Source: Armadillidium nasatum
Taxonomy: Eukaryota > Arthropoda > Malacostraca > Isopoda > Armadillidiidae
Length of the DNA: 25,000 bases
Assembly: GCA_009176605.1 (NCBI GenBank)
Contig: SEYY01001187.1
Location: forward strand, 51,190-76,189
Reading direction: 5' to 3'
Part shown: positions 1 to 14,459 of the stretch, one piece after another
Layout of the letters: every line of letters begins with the position of its first letter
Position numbering within the stretch: position 1 is the first letter of the stretch
Notes under the pieces: generated by a model
Told to the model about the DNA's origin: nothing
Database searches by the model: none
What the model saw: the letters and a program-made list of their open reading frames with translations, nothing else
Program-made: the position numbers and the translations under genes

Positions 1-278
1 ATCAGCAGTTCATGATTTTGCAGTATCTGCATCCACAATTATTAAATGAGGATGTATAAATTTTGAAAGTTATTAATTTGTTGTCCCATGTTTCTTTAAT
101 TTTTTGGATAGCATGAACAAGAAAATAATTTTTCATATATATATTAGAGATGTACCGGATTTTGGTTTTTTTTTCCGGTTCCGGTCGGAATTTTTCGAAA
201 TTTTGGCAGGAACTGGAAATACTAATCTACTTCTGAGAAAAAAATTTGATGGAGTGATTTTATTTTACATAACCTATA

Positions 279-677
<399 letters not shown>

Positions 678-683
678 AACTAA

Positions 684-935
684 CTAAATGGCGTCAACAA
701 CAGTAGCCTCGGAGAAGACCCGGGGGGCGGCTTCCAAAAAATAGCCCCTCATCCACTCCTTTCCCATCACCACTTGGGAGTTGGTGGCCTCCGGTGATGG
801 GGTTGGTGCCACCAAGACTCTGCAGCCGGCGTGTCCTGATGCACGTTCTATTTTTTCATTAATTTCTGCAACATTCGCGGTCTGCACTCCAATTTCCACT
901 TTGTTGAACATCACCTCTCTTCTTCTAGACCTCAC
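684..935 (-). other. GC-rich open frame of unknown nature
   Basis: An uninterrupted 83-residue - strand frame (met at 935) has ordinary amino-acid composition and about 50% G+C, unlike most of the window. I do not recognise the product. It lies between the poly(A) tract and the LINE-J endonuclease remnant, which points the other way. The + strand also has an ATG at 688 but meets a TAG after 16 codons. It could be the 5' region of the LINE, a fragment of another element, or chance. Nothing supports expression. Confidence 0.2.
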
Positions 936-944
936 CTCTTATTC

Positions 945-3600
945 TTGACCGAAACTCAGATGTTTGAGCGTTCTGACAGCAAACCCTATTCTGTTTCCTC
1001 CTACTGTCTCTATCCTCAATTTTCAGCCAAAGGCGGTTGTTGTGCATACGTGCGCAACGATGTTGTTTGTTCTCGTGTCTCTAATTTGGAGTCTTCTGAA
1101 TTTTCCACCTTATGGCTTAGGCTCTCTTGCCATTCTACGACTAAATTCATTTGTTCTGTTTATTTATCTCCTAATTCTACTGAGAATTCTAAATTCTTCG
1201 ACTATTTAAACTCCAAAATAGAGAGCATTCTCTCTTCTACTCCTTTCTCTAAAATCATCATATTAGGTTGTTTCAATGTTCACCACCGCCAATGGCTTTC
1301 TTCTAGCTCTCATGATACAGCTGGTGAACATGCCTTCCATTTCCCTATCCGAAACGATCTTTCAGCTCCCTACTCGTATCCCTGATCGTCTTGGAGATGA
1401 ACCCAACATTCTAGACCATTTCTAACTTCCAATCTTTCTCCTTATACTGTTAAACTCTTTCCTTCTCTGGGTTACTCCGATCACCTTCTTATCTCTGTAT
1501 CCTCTTCTATCTCTTCAAGTCATCCGTAGGAAAGATCCCCTTCTATCGAAACTTTTGTGGCATTTCGGTGCCGCAAGCTGGCCGGACTTGCGGTCGTACT
1601 TCTTTGATTTCCCATGGAATGATTATTGCTTCCGTGGGAGAGATCCCTCGGATTGTGCAGAACGCATTACTGAGGTGATTCTCTCTGGCATGGAGGCGTA
1701 CATTCCATTTTCTTCCCCTTCTAATAAACCTAACAAACCTTGGTTTAACTCTGCTTGTTCTCGCACTATCCGCCGCCAGAATATTGCCTTAAGGGATTAC
1801 CATAGTCTTCAAACTCCAGAAACTCATGCTACTTATATATATTTCATCCCGGAATCGTGCAAAATCTATCCTTCGTAACACCAAAATATATTTTCTCCGT
1901 AGAAAATACAATAATCTTTCTGGTTCCTCTTCCTCATGCTCTTTCTGGCATTTTGCAAAAAATGTCAACTCTAACTTTGCTTCTTCCTCTTTCCCTCCTT
2001 TAGTATCTTCTGACGGCACAACTGTTGCTTTACCATCTTCTAAAGCTGAACTCTTTGCTCAAACTTTTGCCTCTAACTCTACCTTAGACGATACCGGAGC
2101 TATTCCTCCTCCTTCAACCCCTCCAACTCAGTTATGCCTAAAATTAAAATTTCTTCTAAAGATGTCATTTCTGATATCTCTGAGCTTAATACTAAGAAGG
2201 CGTGTGGTCCCGATGGCATTCCTCCTGTGGTTCTCAAAACTTGTGCTTCTGAGCTTGCACCCTGCCTTGTTAAACTATTTCGTCTTTGTCTCTCTACTTC
2301 AACCTTCCCTTCTTGTTGGAAAAGTGCTCTCATTCAGCCTATGCCGAAGAAGGGGGGACCCCTCTCAACCCTCTAACTACCGTCCAATTTCTTTGACCTC
2401 TGTCCTTTCTAAAGTTTTTGAATATATCCTTAAAAGGAAGATTTGGAAAAATCACAATTCTTCTAATCTTATCTCTGATCAACAGTATGGCTTTCGTAAG
2501 AAACGCTCTACTGGTGATCTTCTCTCCCTTCTTTCTGACTCTTGGTCCTTGGTCATTTCGGTGAATCCTTAGCTATAGCGCTGGACATATCGAAATTCTT
2601 CGATAGAGTCTGGCACAAAACTTTTATTTCTAAACTTCCCTCTTTCGGTATCTATCCTTGTCTCTAATTTCCTTTCCGGTCGTTTTATAGCAGCTGTTAT
2701 AGAGTTCCACCGTTCTTCCTTTACATCTATTAATAATGGTGTTCATCAGGGTTCTGTCCTATCTCCAACACTTTTCTGCTTTTCATTAATGACCTTCTTT
2801 CTATTACCTCATCTTCTATCCACTCCTATGCTGATGACTCCACCCTTCATTACTCCTTCCAGTTTGAAAAACGCCCCACCCAACAGCAGTTGATAAACTC
2901 GAGAAGGATAGACTTGGAGCAAGTAACCTCAGATCTTTCACGTATTTCAAATTGGGGCAGAGAAAACATGGTCGTTTTCAATGCCTCAAAAACTCAATTC
3001 CTCCATCTCTTCACTCGACACAATCTTCCACACAACTATAATGTCTTCTTCAAAAACACACAACTCAAACCTTCAACTGTTAATATTCTTGATGTATCCT
3101 TTTCTCGTCATCTTTCTTGGAAAGATCACATTACTTCTCTTTCTAAACATGCTTCTACGAGGTTGGGTGTTCTGAGGCGCCTCCAGAATTATTTCACGCC
3201 ACCTCAGTTGCTTGCTCTCTATAGAGGTGTTGTCTGTTGCTGTATGGAGTATGCTTCGCACATCTGGGGTGGTTCCACTCATACAGCTCTCCTTGAGAAG
3301 GTGGAATCTAGGGCTTCTCGTCTCATCAACTTTCCTGCTCTTACTAACTCTCTCCAATTTCTTCCTGCCCATCAAATTGTGCGTCACTCTCTATTTACTA
3401 TCGCTATTACAATGGACACTGCTCTTTTGAACTATCTCATTGCATACCTTCTCCATTGAGAAGAGCTCGTGCGACGTGCATTTTTTTCTCTGTCCAACTC
3501 TCAGACCCCAGACTTAACAGCTATGCTCAATCTTACATATACTCTACTGGTAAATCTGGAACACACTCCCTTTATCTCTTTTCCCAACTTCCTTTAACTT
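945..3600 (+). mobile_element. LINE-J copy 1: broken Jockey/BS-like retrotransposon, endonuclease to RT
   Basis: This is a decayed non-LTR retrotransposon that reads as one ORF2-type polyprotein scattered over frames. The APE-type endonuclease is at 945-1513: the GDFN catalytic motif has become GCFN (1266-1277), but the SDH motif survives (1476-1484). The reverse transcriptase spans about 2130-3460. Its parts are a palm start with ACGPDG (about 2200), a YRPISL-type motif (about 2380), FRKKRSTGD (about 2500), a KFFDRVWHK motif (about 2595) and an intact YADD catalytic box (2827-2838). The C-terminal connection with EYASHIWGG follows at about 3247. In-frame stops and frameshifts (for example near 1383, 1876, 2370, 2570 and 3457) make it non-functional. 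The family resembles Jockey-clade elements annotated as transposon BS or jockey in arthropods. That placement is from recalled motif style, not a search. Confidence 0.88.
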
Positions 3601-4794
3601 GGTGACATACTTTCCAATCTTACTGATTTACTGTCTTCTGTTCTAAGAAATTATGGTGAGTCTTTTGTTTTAACGCTTGACATTTCCAAAAGGTTTGACC
3701 AGGTGTGGCCTGCATCACTACTCTCCAAACTCCCTTCTTTTGAGTTTCCTCCTTCTCTGTTAATTGTCTTGTTTTCTCTCAGATCGTTCCATAACGGCAA
3801 TGAGCGACCTCTTCCTCCTTTCCTGTCAATTGTAGTGTTCCACAGGGTTCTATTCTATCTACAACTTTATTTTTACTTTTCATCAACGATCTTCTAAGGT
3901 TCATTCTTATGCTTATGACTCAACCACCATTCTTCTACTCATTTCAAATCTGCTCCCTCTTTCGATTCTAGAGTTACTTCTCGTCTTCAATTTTCTGACT
4001 ACATTCTTGCCGATCTCGACGGGATTTCCCGTTGGAGTCGCCTCTACCTTGTAAAATTCAACTCTTTTAAACAACTTTTTCACATCTCCCTCATAAAAAC
4101 ACTTTCCAACTTTCCTATATCATTCTACGGCTTTCCCATCTTACCTGTAAACTACATTAATATTCTTGTTCTGAATATAAATAAACTTTCTTGAAACTTC
4201 ATATCACAATGGTTGTTAGGGCAGCTTTGAAGAAGCTGGGAATACTTTACAGACTGCTAGAGCTTTTTTTTCTACCAAACAGTTGCTTCAATTATATACA
4301 GGTCTTATTGGTCCTTGGTTCTGGTTCCACATTTCTTTTTGATAGGGTCGAGCCTAAGGCTAAAAGATTTATAAACTGTCCACTACTTTTAAATTCACTT
4401 GATCCTCGGTCTCTGCGACTTGATGCAGGTGCACTATCTCTTTTCTATAGAAACTATAATGGCAGTTGCTTGGGGAATTGACCTCTCACATTCCACCACT
4501 GCTGCGTTGCCCTTGTAGCACAAGGGGTACCATGCTTTTGCATGAATTTTGTGTGGATATGTTAAACCCCAGGCTTATCCATTGCAGTTTCTTCTTTTCC
4601 AGACACTTCTGTTCTGTGGAACTCTCTGACATGTTTTTTCTGCAGCTTTTAATCTTCCTCTCTTTAAGTCCTCTATTTGCGCTCACCTGAGAGATTTGCA
4701 TTAGGCTGGGGTTGGTGGGTTTTATATTATTTTATATTTCTGCCCCCCTGTTAGAAAAGAGCTCTGTCCGTGAGCAGTGGTAAACTGTAATATA
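3601..4794 (+). mobile_element. LINE-J copy 2: 3' RT fragment, YADD mutated
   Basis: A second, more diverged copy abuts copy 1 at about 3601 and runs from the DISKRFDQVW motif (about 3680) through the RT palm to the 3' end. The catalytic box reads YAYD (3908-3919) instead of YADD, which would abolish activity. The C-terminal region (about 4190-4480) keeps the family pattern of a lysine/alanine-rich helix, LFDRVE and LSLFYRNYNG. The 3' untranslated end, beginning TGCCCCCCTGTTAG at about 4740, matches copy 3. Its A-rich tail (TATAAATATA) runs directly into the next (TA)n tract. Confidence 0.85.
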
Positions 4795-4908
<114 letters not shown>

Positions 4909-5002
4909 AAAGTTATATAGAAAATTTTGTTTTTGCATTTCTTAGTAGTTAAAGGAAAGTTCATAAAATTTTTAGCCGGGGTTTGCTGGGAACCTGGTCA
5001 GT

Positions 5003-5589
<587 letters not shown>

Positions 5590-6667
5590 TTGAAGATGAA
5601 GTGACTTCTTCCTTCTTTCCTGTCAATTGTGGAGTTCCTTAGGGTTCTGTTTTATCTCCAACTTTATTCTTACTTTTCATTAACAATCTTCTCAACTGCA
5701 TTTCTAACTCTGTTCACTCTTATGCTGATGACTCAACTCTCCATTCTTCTTTTCATTTCCAATCTGCTCCCTCTTTTGCTTCTAGAGTTGCTTCTTGTCT
5801 TCAATTTTCCGATTCTACTCTTGCTGATATGGATGGGATTTCCCAGTGAGGTCATAGCAACCTTGTGAAATTTAACTATTTAAAAACTCAACTTCTTCAC
5901 ATCTCTCTCAAAAAAACCTCTCAACTTTCCTAACTTCTTTGATGGCTTTCCTGTCTTACCAGTAAATAACTAACATTCTTGGTCTTAACATAAACAACAA
6001 ATTGTTTTGCAAACCACATATCACAATGGTTGCTAAGGCAGCCTCTAAGGAGCTGGGAATACTGTTCAAGTTGCGAGAATTTTTCTCTTCTGAACAGTTA
6101 CTCCACTTATATAAGGGTCTTACTCACCCTTGTATGGAGTACTGTTCTCATGTTTGGGGGGGTGCTCTGGTTCCTCCTCTCTTCTGGATAGGGTTGAGTC
6201 TAAGGCTAAAAGATTAATAAACTGTCATCTACTTTCAAACTCTCTTGACCCTCTATCCATGCAATGAGACAATGGTGCACTCTCTCTTTTCTATAAGTAT
6301 ATACTACAATGGCAAGGGCTTGAGGGAATTGGCCTCTCGCATTCATCCACCTTTGCATCACCCTTGTTGTACAAAGGTGCCCTGCTTTCACACAAATTTT
6401 GTGTGGATTCTGAAAATCCCAGTCTTGCCCATTGTGGTGCCTCCTTTCCAGCCAATCTGTTCTGTAGAACTCCTTACCTTCATCTATTTTTCCTCCTGCA
6501 TTTAATCTTACTCTCGTCAAGGCCTCCATCTGTGCCCATCTGAGAGAAGTGTGTTAGTTTTGAGGCTGGGTGGTTTCTCTTACTTCTTTCTTTTATATAT
6601 GCCCCCTTCTTGAAAAGGGCCCTCCCCATGAGTGGTGGTAATCTGTATGTAAATAAAAAATAAAAAG
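5590..6667 (+). mobile_element. LINE-J copy 3: 3' RT fragment with intact YADD and TAAA-type tail
   Basis: This copy starts inside the RT palm. The frame around 5635-5735 includes an intact YADD box (5721-5732). The C-terminal region (about 6000-6220) retains LYKGLTHPCMEYCSHVWGG, typical of this family. Stops and frameshifts disrupt it. The 3' end matches copy 2 (TGCCCCCTTCTTG from about 6600) and finishes in a GTAAATAAAAAATAAAAA-like tail at about 6650-6667. That tail marks this as the true 3' end of the family. Copies 2 and 3 are closer to each other than to copy 1. Confidence 0.87.
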
Positions 6668-7109
6668 TCATATCGCAAAGATAGTCAAGTGAATTAGAAA
6701 GTATTGAATAATATATAAGACTTTTAGCCTTTGACTCAAGCCTATCCAAAAGAAAGGTGAATCCTGAGCAACCACAGATATGAAAATGTGCTTTTTAATA
6801 ATATAAATTGCTCTATAAAAAGCAAGCAACTGGGGTGGAGTGAAGAAATTCTGAAGGTGCTTCAGAACACCTATCCTCCTAGAAGCTTGTTTAGAAAGAA
6901 AAGTAATGTGATCTTCCAAGATCATGAGAAAAACAAACACCAAGAATATTAAAGAGAGATAAAGGTTTGAGTTGCGTATTTTTGAAGATATCATAATTGT
7001 GTGAAAGGTTGTGTCAAGTAGAGAGATGGAGGAATTGAGTTTTGAAGGCACTGAAAATGACCAAGTTTACTCTGCCCCAATTTGAAATACGAGAAGGATC
7101 AGAGGTTAG
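6668..7109 (-). mobile_element. LINE-J copy 4, downstream part (inverted)
   Basis: Read on the - strand, this matches LINE-J copy 1 from about position 2940 onward. A frame of 127 codons from 7051 carries the family's SKQASRRIGVL and LQNFFTPPQLLAFYR segments. It is the downstream half of a - strand copy whose upstream half lies at 7838-8152. A CR1 fragment separates the halves. It abuts the 3' tail of copy 3 at 6668, so the two LINE-J copies are tail to tail. Confidence 0.85.
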
Positions 7110-7837
7110 CATTAGAGTATTGTGCACAGGTTTGGGCTCCTCATTTAAGAAAAGACTGATAATGCTGGAGAGAGTACAACATCGAGCAACAAGGATGATT
7201 TCTGGCTTTGAAAATAAGAGCTATGAAGAGAGGTTTAAGGAGTTAGGAATGTTCTCGGTTGAAAGGAGATTTCTCAGAGGGGATATGATACAAATTTACA
7301 AAATATATGCATCTGACAGTAATATAGAGATTGAAAAATACTTTATAGTGGACTGTGGAAGAGTAACTAGAGGACATGATAAGAAAATTAAAAAGAAGCC
7401 ATGCCATCTCGATCTAAGAAAATACTCTTTCAGTAATAATAGAGTTGTTAATTTTTGGAATGGCTTGCCACAAGAGATTGCTGATTGTGATTCTCTTGTC
7501 AAATTTAAAGGGCGCTAGATAGATATATGGATGATTTAGGTATTATATAGCATAACTTGACCAAGCCAAAATGGCAGTAATATATGAATTTTTAGATCAG
7601 CCTATGACTAAGCCCAACAGGCAGTTTTTTTGTGGTGGGTGTTGGTTTATTGAATATTGCAAGTATAATTGGGCTTAGTTTTATTTTTACCTTTGCATGA
7701 ATAAACAGATAACTAGGGATAGGATAGACCTAGTCTTTCGTGCATGTATTAGTATTGATATTTTTGTTTGTTTGGACTGGGACAGTCTCGATAGGCCCTA
7801 ATGGCTTCTTACTGTCTCTATTTTCCTATGTTCCTAT
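7110..7837 (+). mobile_element. 5'-truncated CR1-like LINE inserted into LINE-J copy 4
   Basis: This insertion carries the last part of a CR1-type ORF2 followed by the 3' UTR. The conceptual protein shows a CR1 C-terminal signature: LERVQHRATRMISGF, then SYEERFKELGMFS, RRFLRGDMIQIYKI, RVTRGHDKK and NFWNGLPQEI. The 3' end carries two tandem TTCCTATG octamers (7823-7838), the short 3' direct repeat expected of CR1 elements. The 5-bp sequence GTTAG occurs on both sides (7105-7109 and 7838-7842) and is single in the uninterrupted LINE-J, so it is a probable target-site duplication. The ORF ends at TAG (7516) just short of the family's usual C-terminus. Confidence 0.88.
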
Positions 7838-8152
7838 GTTAGTTGCTCCAAGGCTACTTTCCTTGCATTTAGCAACTGTTTTCAAATTGAAAGAGTAATG
7901 AAGGGTGGAGTCATTAGCATAGGAGTAACAGAGAAAGTCGTTAATGAAAAGTAGAAAAAGTGTTGGGAGATAGGACAGATCCCTGAGGAACACCACTATT
8001 AATAGATTAAAAGAACAATGGTGGCCATCTATAACAGCTGCTTTAGAACAACCAGAGGGGAAATCAGAGAAAAGGATAAATTCTGAAAAAGGTAAGTTTG
8101 GAAGTCAAAGCTTTATACCAGATTCTATCAAAAGCTTTGGATGGCATAAAAT
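7838..8152 (-). mobile_element. LINE-J copy 4, upstream part (inverted)
   Basis: Read on the - strand from 8152, this encodes the RT motif KAFDRIW and then the GVPQGSVLSP box, matching copy 1 from about 2590 to 2930. The YADD region is degraded (the tyrosine codon is followed by GCT AAT GAC). It joins the segment at 6668-7109 once the CR1 insertion is removed. Its 5' edge lies at the next microsatellite. Confidence 0.83.
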
Positions 8153-8153
8153 T

Positions 8154-8189
8154 CACACACACACATATATATATATACTGTATATATAT

Positions 8190-8277
<88 letters not shown>
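8154..8277. repeat. (CA)n-(TA)n compound microsatellite
   Basis: A short CA run (8154-8165) is followed by TA repeats broken by ACTGTA, one double A and one double T. The interruptions suggest an older array than its neighbours. Confidence 0.96.
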
Positions 8278-8503
8278 TGGTATATGAATAAATATTACCA
8301 ATATTTTAATTCTTTTTTTAGTATGTAATACAAAAATCAATAAAGATGAAAATGCATTATAAAGAAAAATATTTCTGAGGGGCAGAATATCTTAAACTCT
8401 TTGCCCTATGATTGGCAAAAATTATATACTGTATTTATTTATCCACTACTTATGGGTTGGTTAGGTTTGGAGTAGAGCACCTATTATATAATTATATAAT
8501 TTA

Positions 8504-9060
<557 letters not shown>

Positions 9061-9290
9061 ATTTTTTTTTTTTTGAATCATGCCCAACCCTGACTAACCA
9101 GACACCACTCCAGTCGAGGGTCACATATTTAGTCTCTGAATAGTTCAGCTAGAGGCTATTTTTCCCATATGGTATACTTCTACTCATATGTAGGATATTG
9201 ATTTCCCAGCTTCCACCAGATACCTTTAGTAACATTCTGTATAACTTTTTTGTGGTGAAAAGGACATGACACCCTTACACTATTATAAAT
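9061..9290 (-). mobile_element. Possible poly(A)-tailed retroposon, - strand
   Basis: A block of clearly higher G+C (about 9076-9290) begins on the + strand with a run of 13 T residues (9062-9074). On the - strand it is a sequence ending in a poly(A) tail, as expected of a SINE or truncated LINE. I see no clear Pol III boxes or coding remnant. The outer (5') end at about 9290 is set only by the return to AT-rich sequence. Confidence 0.3.
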
Positions 9291-9809
9291 TTCCCAGATA
9301 TGAATTAAAATAGCCTAAAGGGGATAGACTTTCTTATATTAATAGTAGTAATCACACACATAAAATAGACCACATAATAGTCTAATAAATATTTTGTTTC
9401 ATAAGTTGGGTAATTGTGGCATTCACAGTAGTGGATTTTTTTTATACAAGGCCAGGTTACTGAAACTAATAACATACCTATATATTGTGAGTTCGATTGG
9501 AACTATATGTATGGATTTAAAACTATATTATTATTATGGTTTATTATCCTTTCTCTAAAAACTTTTCAAAATATTAATATCACAAATTTAAGGTATAACA
9601 TGTAATACTTTTATTACAAATAATCAGTTTTATTGTACTAAGAAAAAATGCTGGTTGAATGGCCTGTTTGCGATTAGTAAAAGCTAGTCACAAGTCTCAA
9701 TGCAAGAAGAATGGATCCATTTTGAGGTTAGATAAACTTACGTGATGAGTTTGCTATATGATCATAGGAATGGAAAATTGCAAACAAATTTTATAGCTAT
9801 TTTGGAGGA

Positions 9810-9813
<4 letters not shown>
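9291..9813. other. AT-rich stretch, no feature seen
   Basis: No frame of useful length and no recognisable repeat. Confidence 0.5.
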
Positions 9814-9895
<82 letters not shown>

Positions 9896-9934
9896 CCTGG
9901 TCTTATACAAAAAAAAAAAAAAAAAAAAAAAAAA
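9814..9934. repeat. (TA)n microsatellite followed by poly(A)
   Basis: About 40 TA units (9814-9894), a 14-bp spacer, then 26 A residues (9909-9934). Confidence 0.96.
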
Positions 9935-10067
9935 CTACTATGAACACTACAATTATCATAAGTTGTTATATTCACGATTTGACATTGTGGACATTATTTT
10001 CACCTGAACAAAAATTATATCAAAATTAACAAAATTAAGTAAATTTACTGAAATACCTATCTATTAT

Positions 10068-10183
10068 GTTAAATATTAATGATGGCATGGTACTTAAAAA
10101 TATATGTTGAATATTAATGATGCCAGGGTGCTTAAAAAATATATGATAAATATTAATACTGCAAAGTTACTTAAAAAATGTCA
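10068..10183. repeat. Three-unit minisatellite, 38-39 bp period
   Basis: Units at 10068-10105, 10106-10144 and 10145-10183 share the frame G-T/A-T-X-AATATTAATG/ACT, a variable middle and CTTAAAAAAT. Units 1 and 2 are the most similar. It lies in what would be intron 1 of the candidate divergent gene on the - strand. Confidence 0.85.
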
Positions 10184-10225
10184 TTTATATTATCTAAGTA
10201 GTTAAATAGGAAAATAATCAATTAC

Positions 10226-10300
10226 CTTAGTTAAAAGTGGCCTCATTAACACAGGAAAAACGAGCGAGGCAGCAGGTGAATTGCTAACAGGATCTCCCAT
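10226..10300 (-). CDS. Candidate first coding exon of a divergent gene
   Basis: On the - strand, an ATG at 10300 in a strong initiation context (ACAATGG, A at -3 and G at +4) opens a 25-codon frame without stops. The frame ends at a good splice donor, AAG|GTAATT, at 10226/10225. A second in-frame ATG lies two codons upstream (10306). The peptide begins MGDPVSNSP and ends LMRPLLTK. It is GC-richer than its surroundings, as the AGFG exon is, and lies head to head with AGFG, whose start codon is 668 bp away. I do not recognise the protein. It is an inference from start context, composition and donor site. It could be chance, and no downstream exon is visible before 9800. Confidence 0.35.
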
Positions 10301-10562
10301 TGTCATTCTTCAAACTTATGATAGTCAAAATTATGAAGTTCTAAGAGAATTAAAGTTTATATGAGCTCTAAAAGTTGCTTTCATGAACTCTGTTTACTGC
10401 CTTTTATGAACATCTACATTAAATCAAGCTTACAAATGAACTTTGACCTCTAAAGTCTAAAATCGTCACTTCATCCATCCACTTGCTCTATTTCCGTAAT
10501 TCGTATGTAAATAGTTCCAATAATTTATCAGGAAATCAGCTGTTAGTATATGGTATATATTG

Positions 10563-10579
10563 GTGTACAATCTGTACAC
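10563..10579. promoter_or_regulatory. Perfect inverted repeat GTGTACA-ATC-TGTACAC
   Basis: Two 7-bp arms are separated by 3 bp, the geometry of dimeric transcription-factor sites such as class I nuclear-receptor elements. The half-sites do not match the receptor consensus well. It lies about 390 bp upstream of the AGFG ATG. A regulatory role is conjecture. Confidence 0.2.
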
Positions 10580-10948
10580 ATAGTTTTATAAAAGGTCTGT
10601 GAGCATGTTAAATAATGAATATTTAGTGGATTTTAAAAATAAAAAATAAAAATATATGAATTTTTTTTGCATTTTTATTAATAATATTATATATTTTTTT
10701 TGTATTTATAGTTGATAAGCTGTTTCCTTTTTTTTGTAAAATTAATCTCTGAAATCATCATTATGCAGGTTAAATCTACTAAAATTTTATTTTTATTAAA
10801 AAAATTAAATATTCATGGCAAATATGTTTCATATTTGCATGTTCATTTTCAGATTACGATTTACTTTATGCGCAATAAGGCTTCTTTTTTATAAGAGTTT
10901 CTTATACTAGTTGATTTCTAGGTAATATCAACCACAATTTTTTCGGAA

Positions 10949-10954
10949 TCAGTT
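10949..10954 (+). promoter_or_regulatory. Initiator-like TCAGTT
   Basis: TCAGTT fits the arthropod initiator TCA(G/T)T(T/C), with the +1 A at 10951. It would give a 17-nt 5' UTR before the AGFG ATG. No TATA box lies at the right distance. A six-base match in AT-rich DNA is weak evidence. Confidence 0.2.
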
Positions 10955-10967
10955 ACGTACATAAAAC

Positions 10968-11131
10968 ATGGCCTCTAACAGACGAAAACAAGATGATAAA
11001 CATTTAAAAATATTACGCGAATTGGTTTCAAAACCAGCAAATAGAACATGTTTTGATTGCAACCAGAAAGGACCAACATATATTAATATGACTATTGGAT
11101 CCTTTGTATGCACATCATGTTCAGGAATTCT
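10968..11131 (+). CDS. AGFG1: AGFG (Arf-GAP and FG-repeat protein), coding exon 1
   Basis: This exon encodes residues 1-54 plus two bases of codon 55. The protein starts MASNRRKQDDKHLKILREL and carries all four zinc ligands of an ArfGAP finger, C28-X2-C31-X16-C48-X2-C51. The surrounding segments CFDC, GPTY.N.T.GSFVCTSCSG are the hallmark of the AGFG family (AGFG1/HRB in vertebrates, drongo in Drosophila) rather than other ArfGAPs. AGFG proteins link vesicle coats and the endocytic machinery through C-terminal NPF/FG motifs; those parts lie outside this window. The start is chosen because homologues also begin just before the basic KRKQ-type segment. The donor is T|GTGAGT at 11131/11132, a phase-2 intron. 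Reading frame and splice phase agree exactly with exon 2. No damaging changes are seen, so the gene looks intact and under selection. Confidence 0.95.
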
Positions 11132-11463
11132 GTGAGTATGGGGTAGTTGACCTAAGTTATAAGGTACTTAGATAGATAATATTAGAGGCTATCATTGATA
11201 AGGGTTTTGTAGTGTGAATAGTTTCTTTTAATTATACATTTTATTGGCATAAAATTTAAGGTAATATTTGTAGTTTACCTCTCAACTGGCATTCAGTTAT
11301 TCAAAATGTAAGCTGGAAATGTAATTTGAAGAAAAACTTTTTAGATGGGTGGAAAATTAAATTCATCAAATTAGAATGCAGCTATTAAAAAATTTTCAGC
11401 CTCATGAAGTTAACTTTCATCCGTAATTCTGACAAATTTTTTTTTTATAAGGAATTGGGCTGA

Positions 11464-11465
<2 letters not shown>
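11132..11465 (+). other. Start of AGFG intron 1, no element recognised
   Basis: AT-rich intronic sequence without a recognisable repeat. The whole of intron 1 is 11132-19434 (8303 bp), bounded by GTGAGT and TTGCAG. Confidence 0.85.

Positions 11466-11548
<83 letters not shown>
11466..11548. repeat. (TA)n microsatellite
   Basis: About 41 TA units immediately left of LINE-J copy 5. With the tract at 12762 it flanks that copy on both sides. Confidence 0.97.
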
Positions 11549-14242
<2,694 letters not shown>

Positions 14243-14459
14243 TTAATACTTCTTTTATGATGAGCTGCACTTTCTTTGAGAGAATTTATCTACATGTAAA
14301 TTGCTTGTAAAACAAGTACTTGCAGATTTGAAGGAAATTTTGCACCTATAATTTGGTTTTCTATATGTCCGATCAAACTTATTTGGGAACTTTTACAGTA
14401 TGTTGAGAGTGCAAAGAGGCCATAATATTACACATTCACTAAAATAAGCAAAACATCAA

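Larger units (their letters stand above)
10301..10967. other. AGFG upstream region, possible bidirectional promoter
   Basis: This 667-bp stretch separates the AGFG start codon from the candidate divergent exon and is free of recognisable transposons, unusual in this window. It holds an inverted repeat at 10563-10579 and an arthropod initiator-like motif at 10949. A plausible splice acceptor (pyrimidine-rich, ending TTTCTAG at 10920) means the AGFG 5' UTR could be spliced from farther upstream. The TA- and T-rich part at 10620-10720 shows nothing specific. Confidence 0.4.

Noticed and set aside
146..230. Possible transposon terminus (GAGATGTACCGGATTTTGG and CCGGTTCCGGTCGG)
   Set aside because: It resembles ends of some hAT-like MITEs, but no matching inverted end or target duplication is visible, so I do not call it.
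1789..3387. - strand ORFs within LINE-J copy 1 (for example 1789-2019, 2100-2333, 3073-3387)
   Set aside because: They are antisense shadows of the RT coding sequence, whose + strand reading contains the recognisable motifs.
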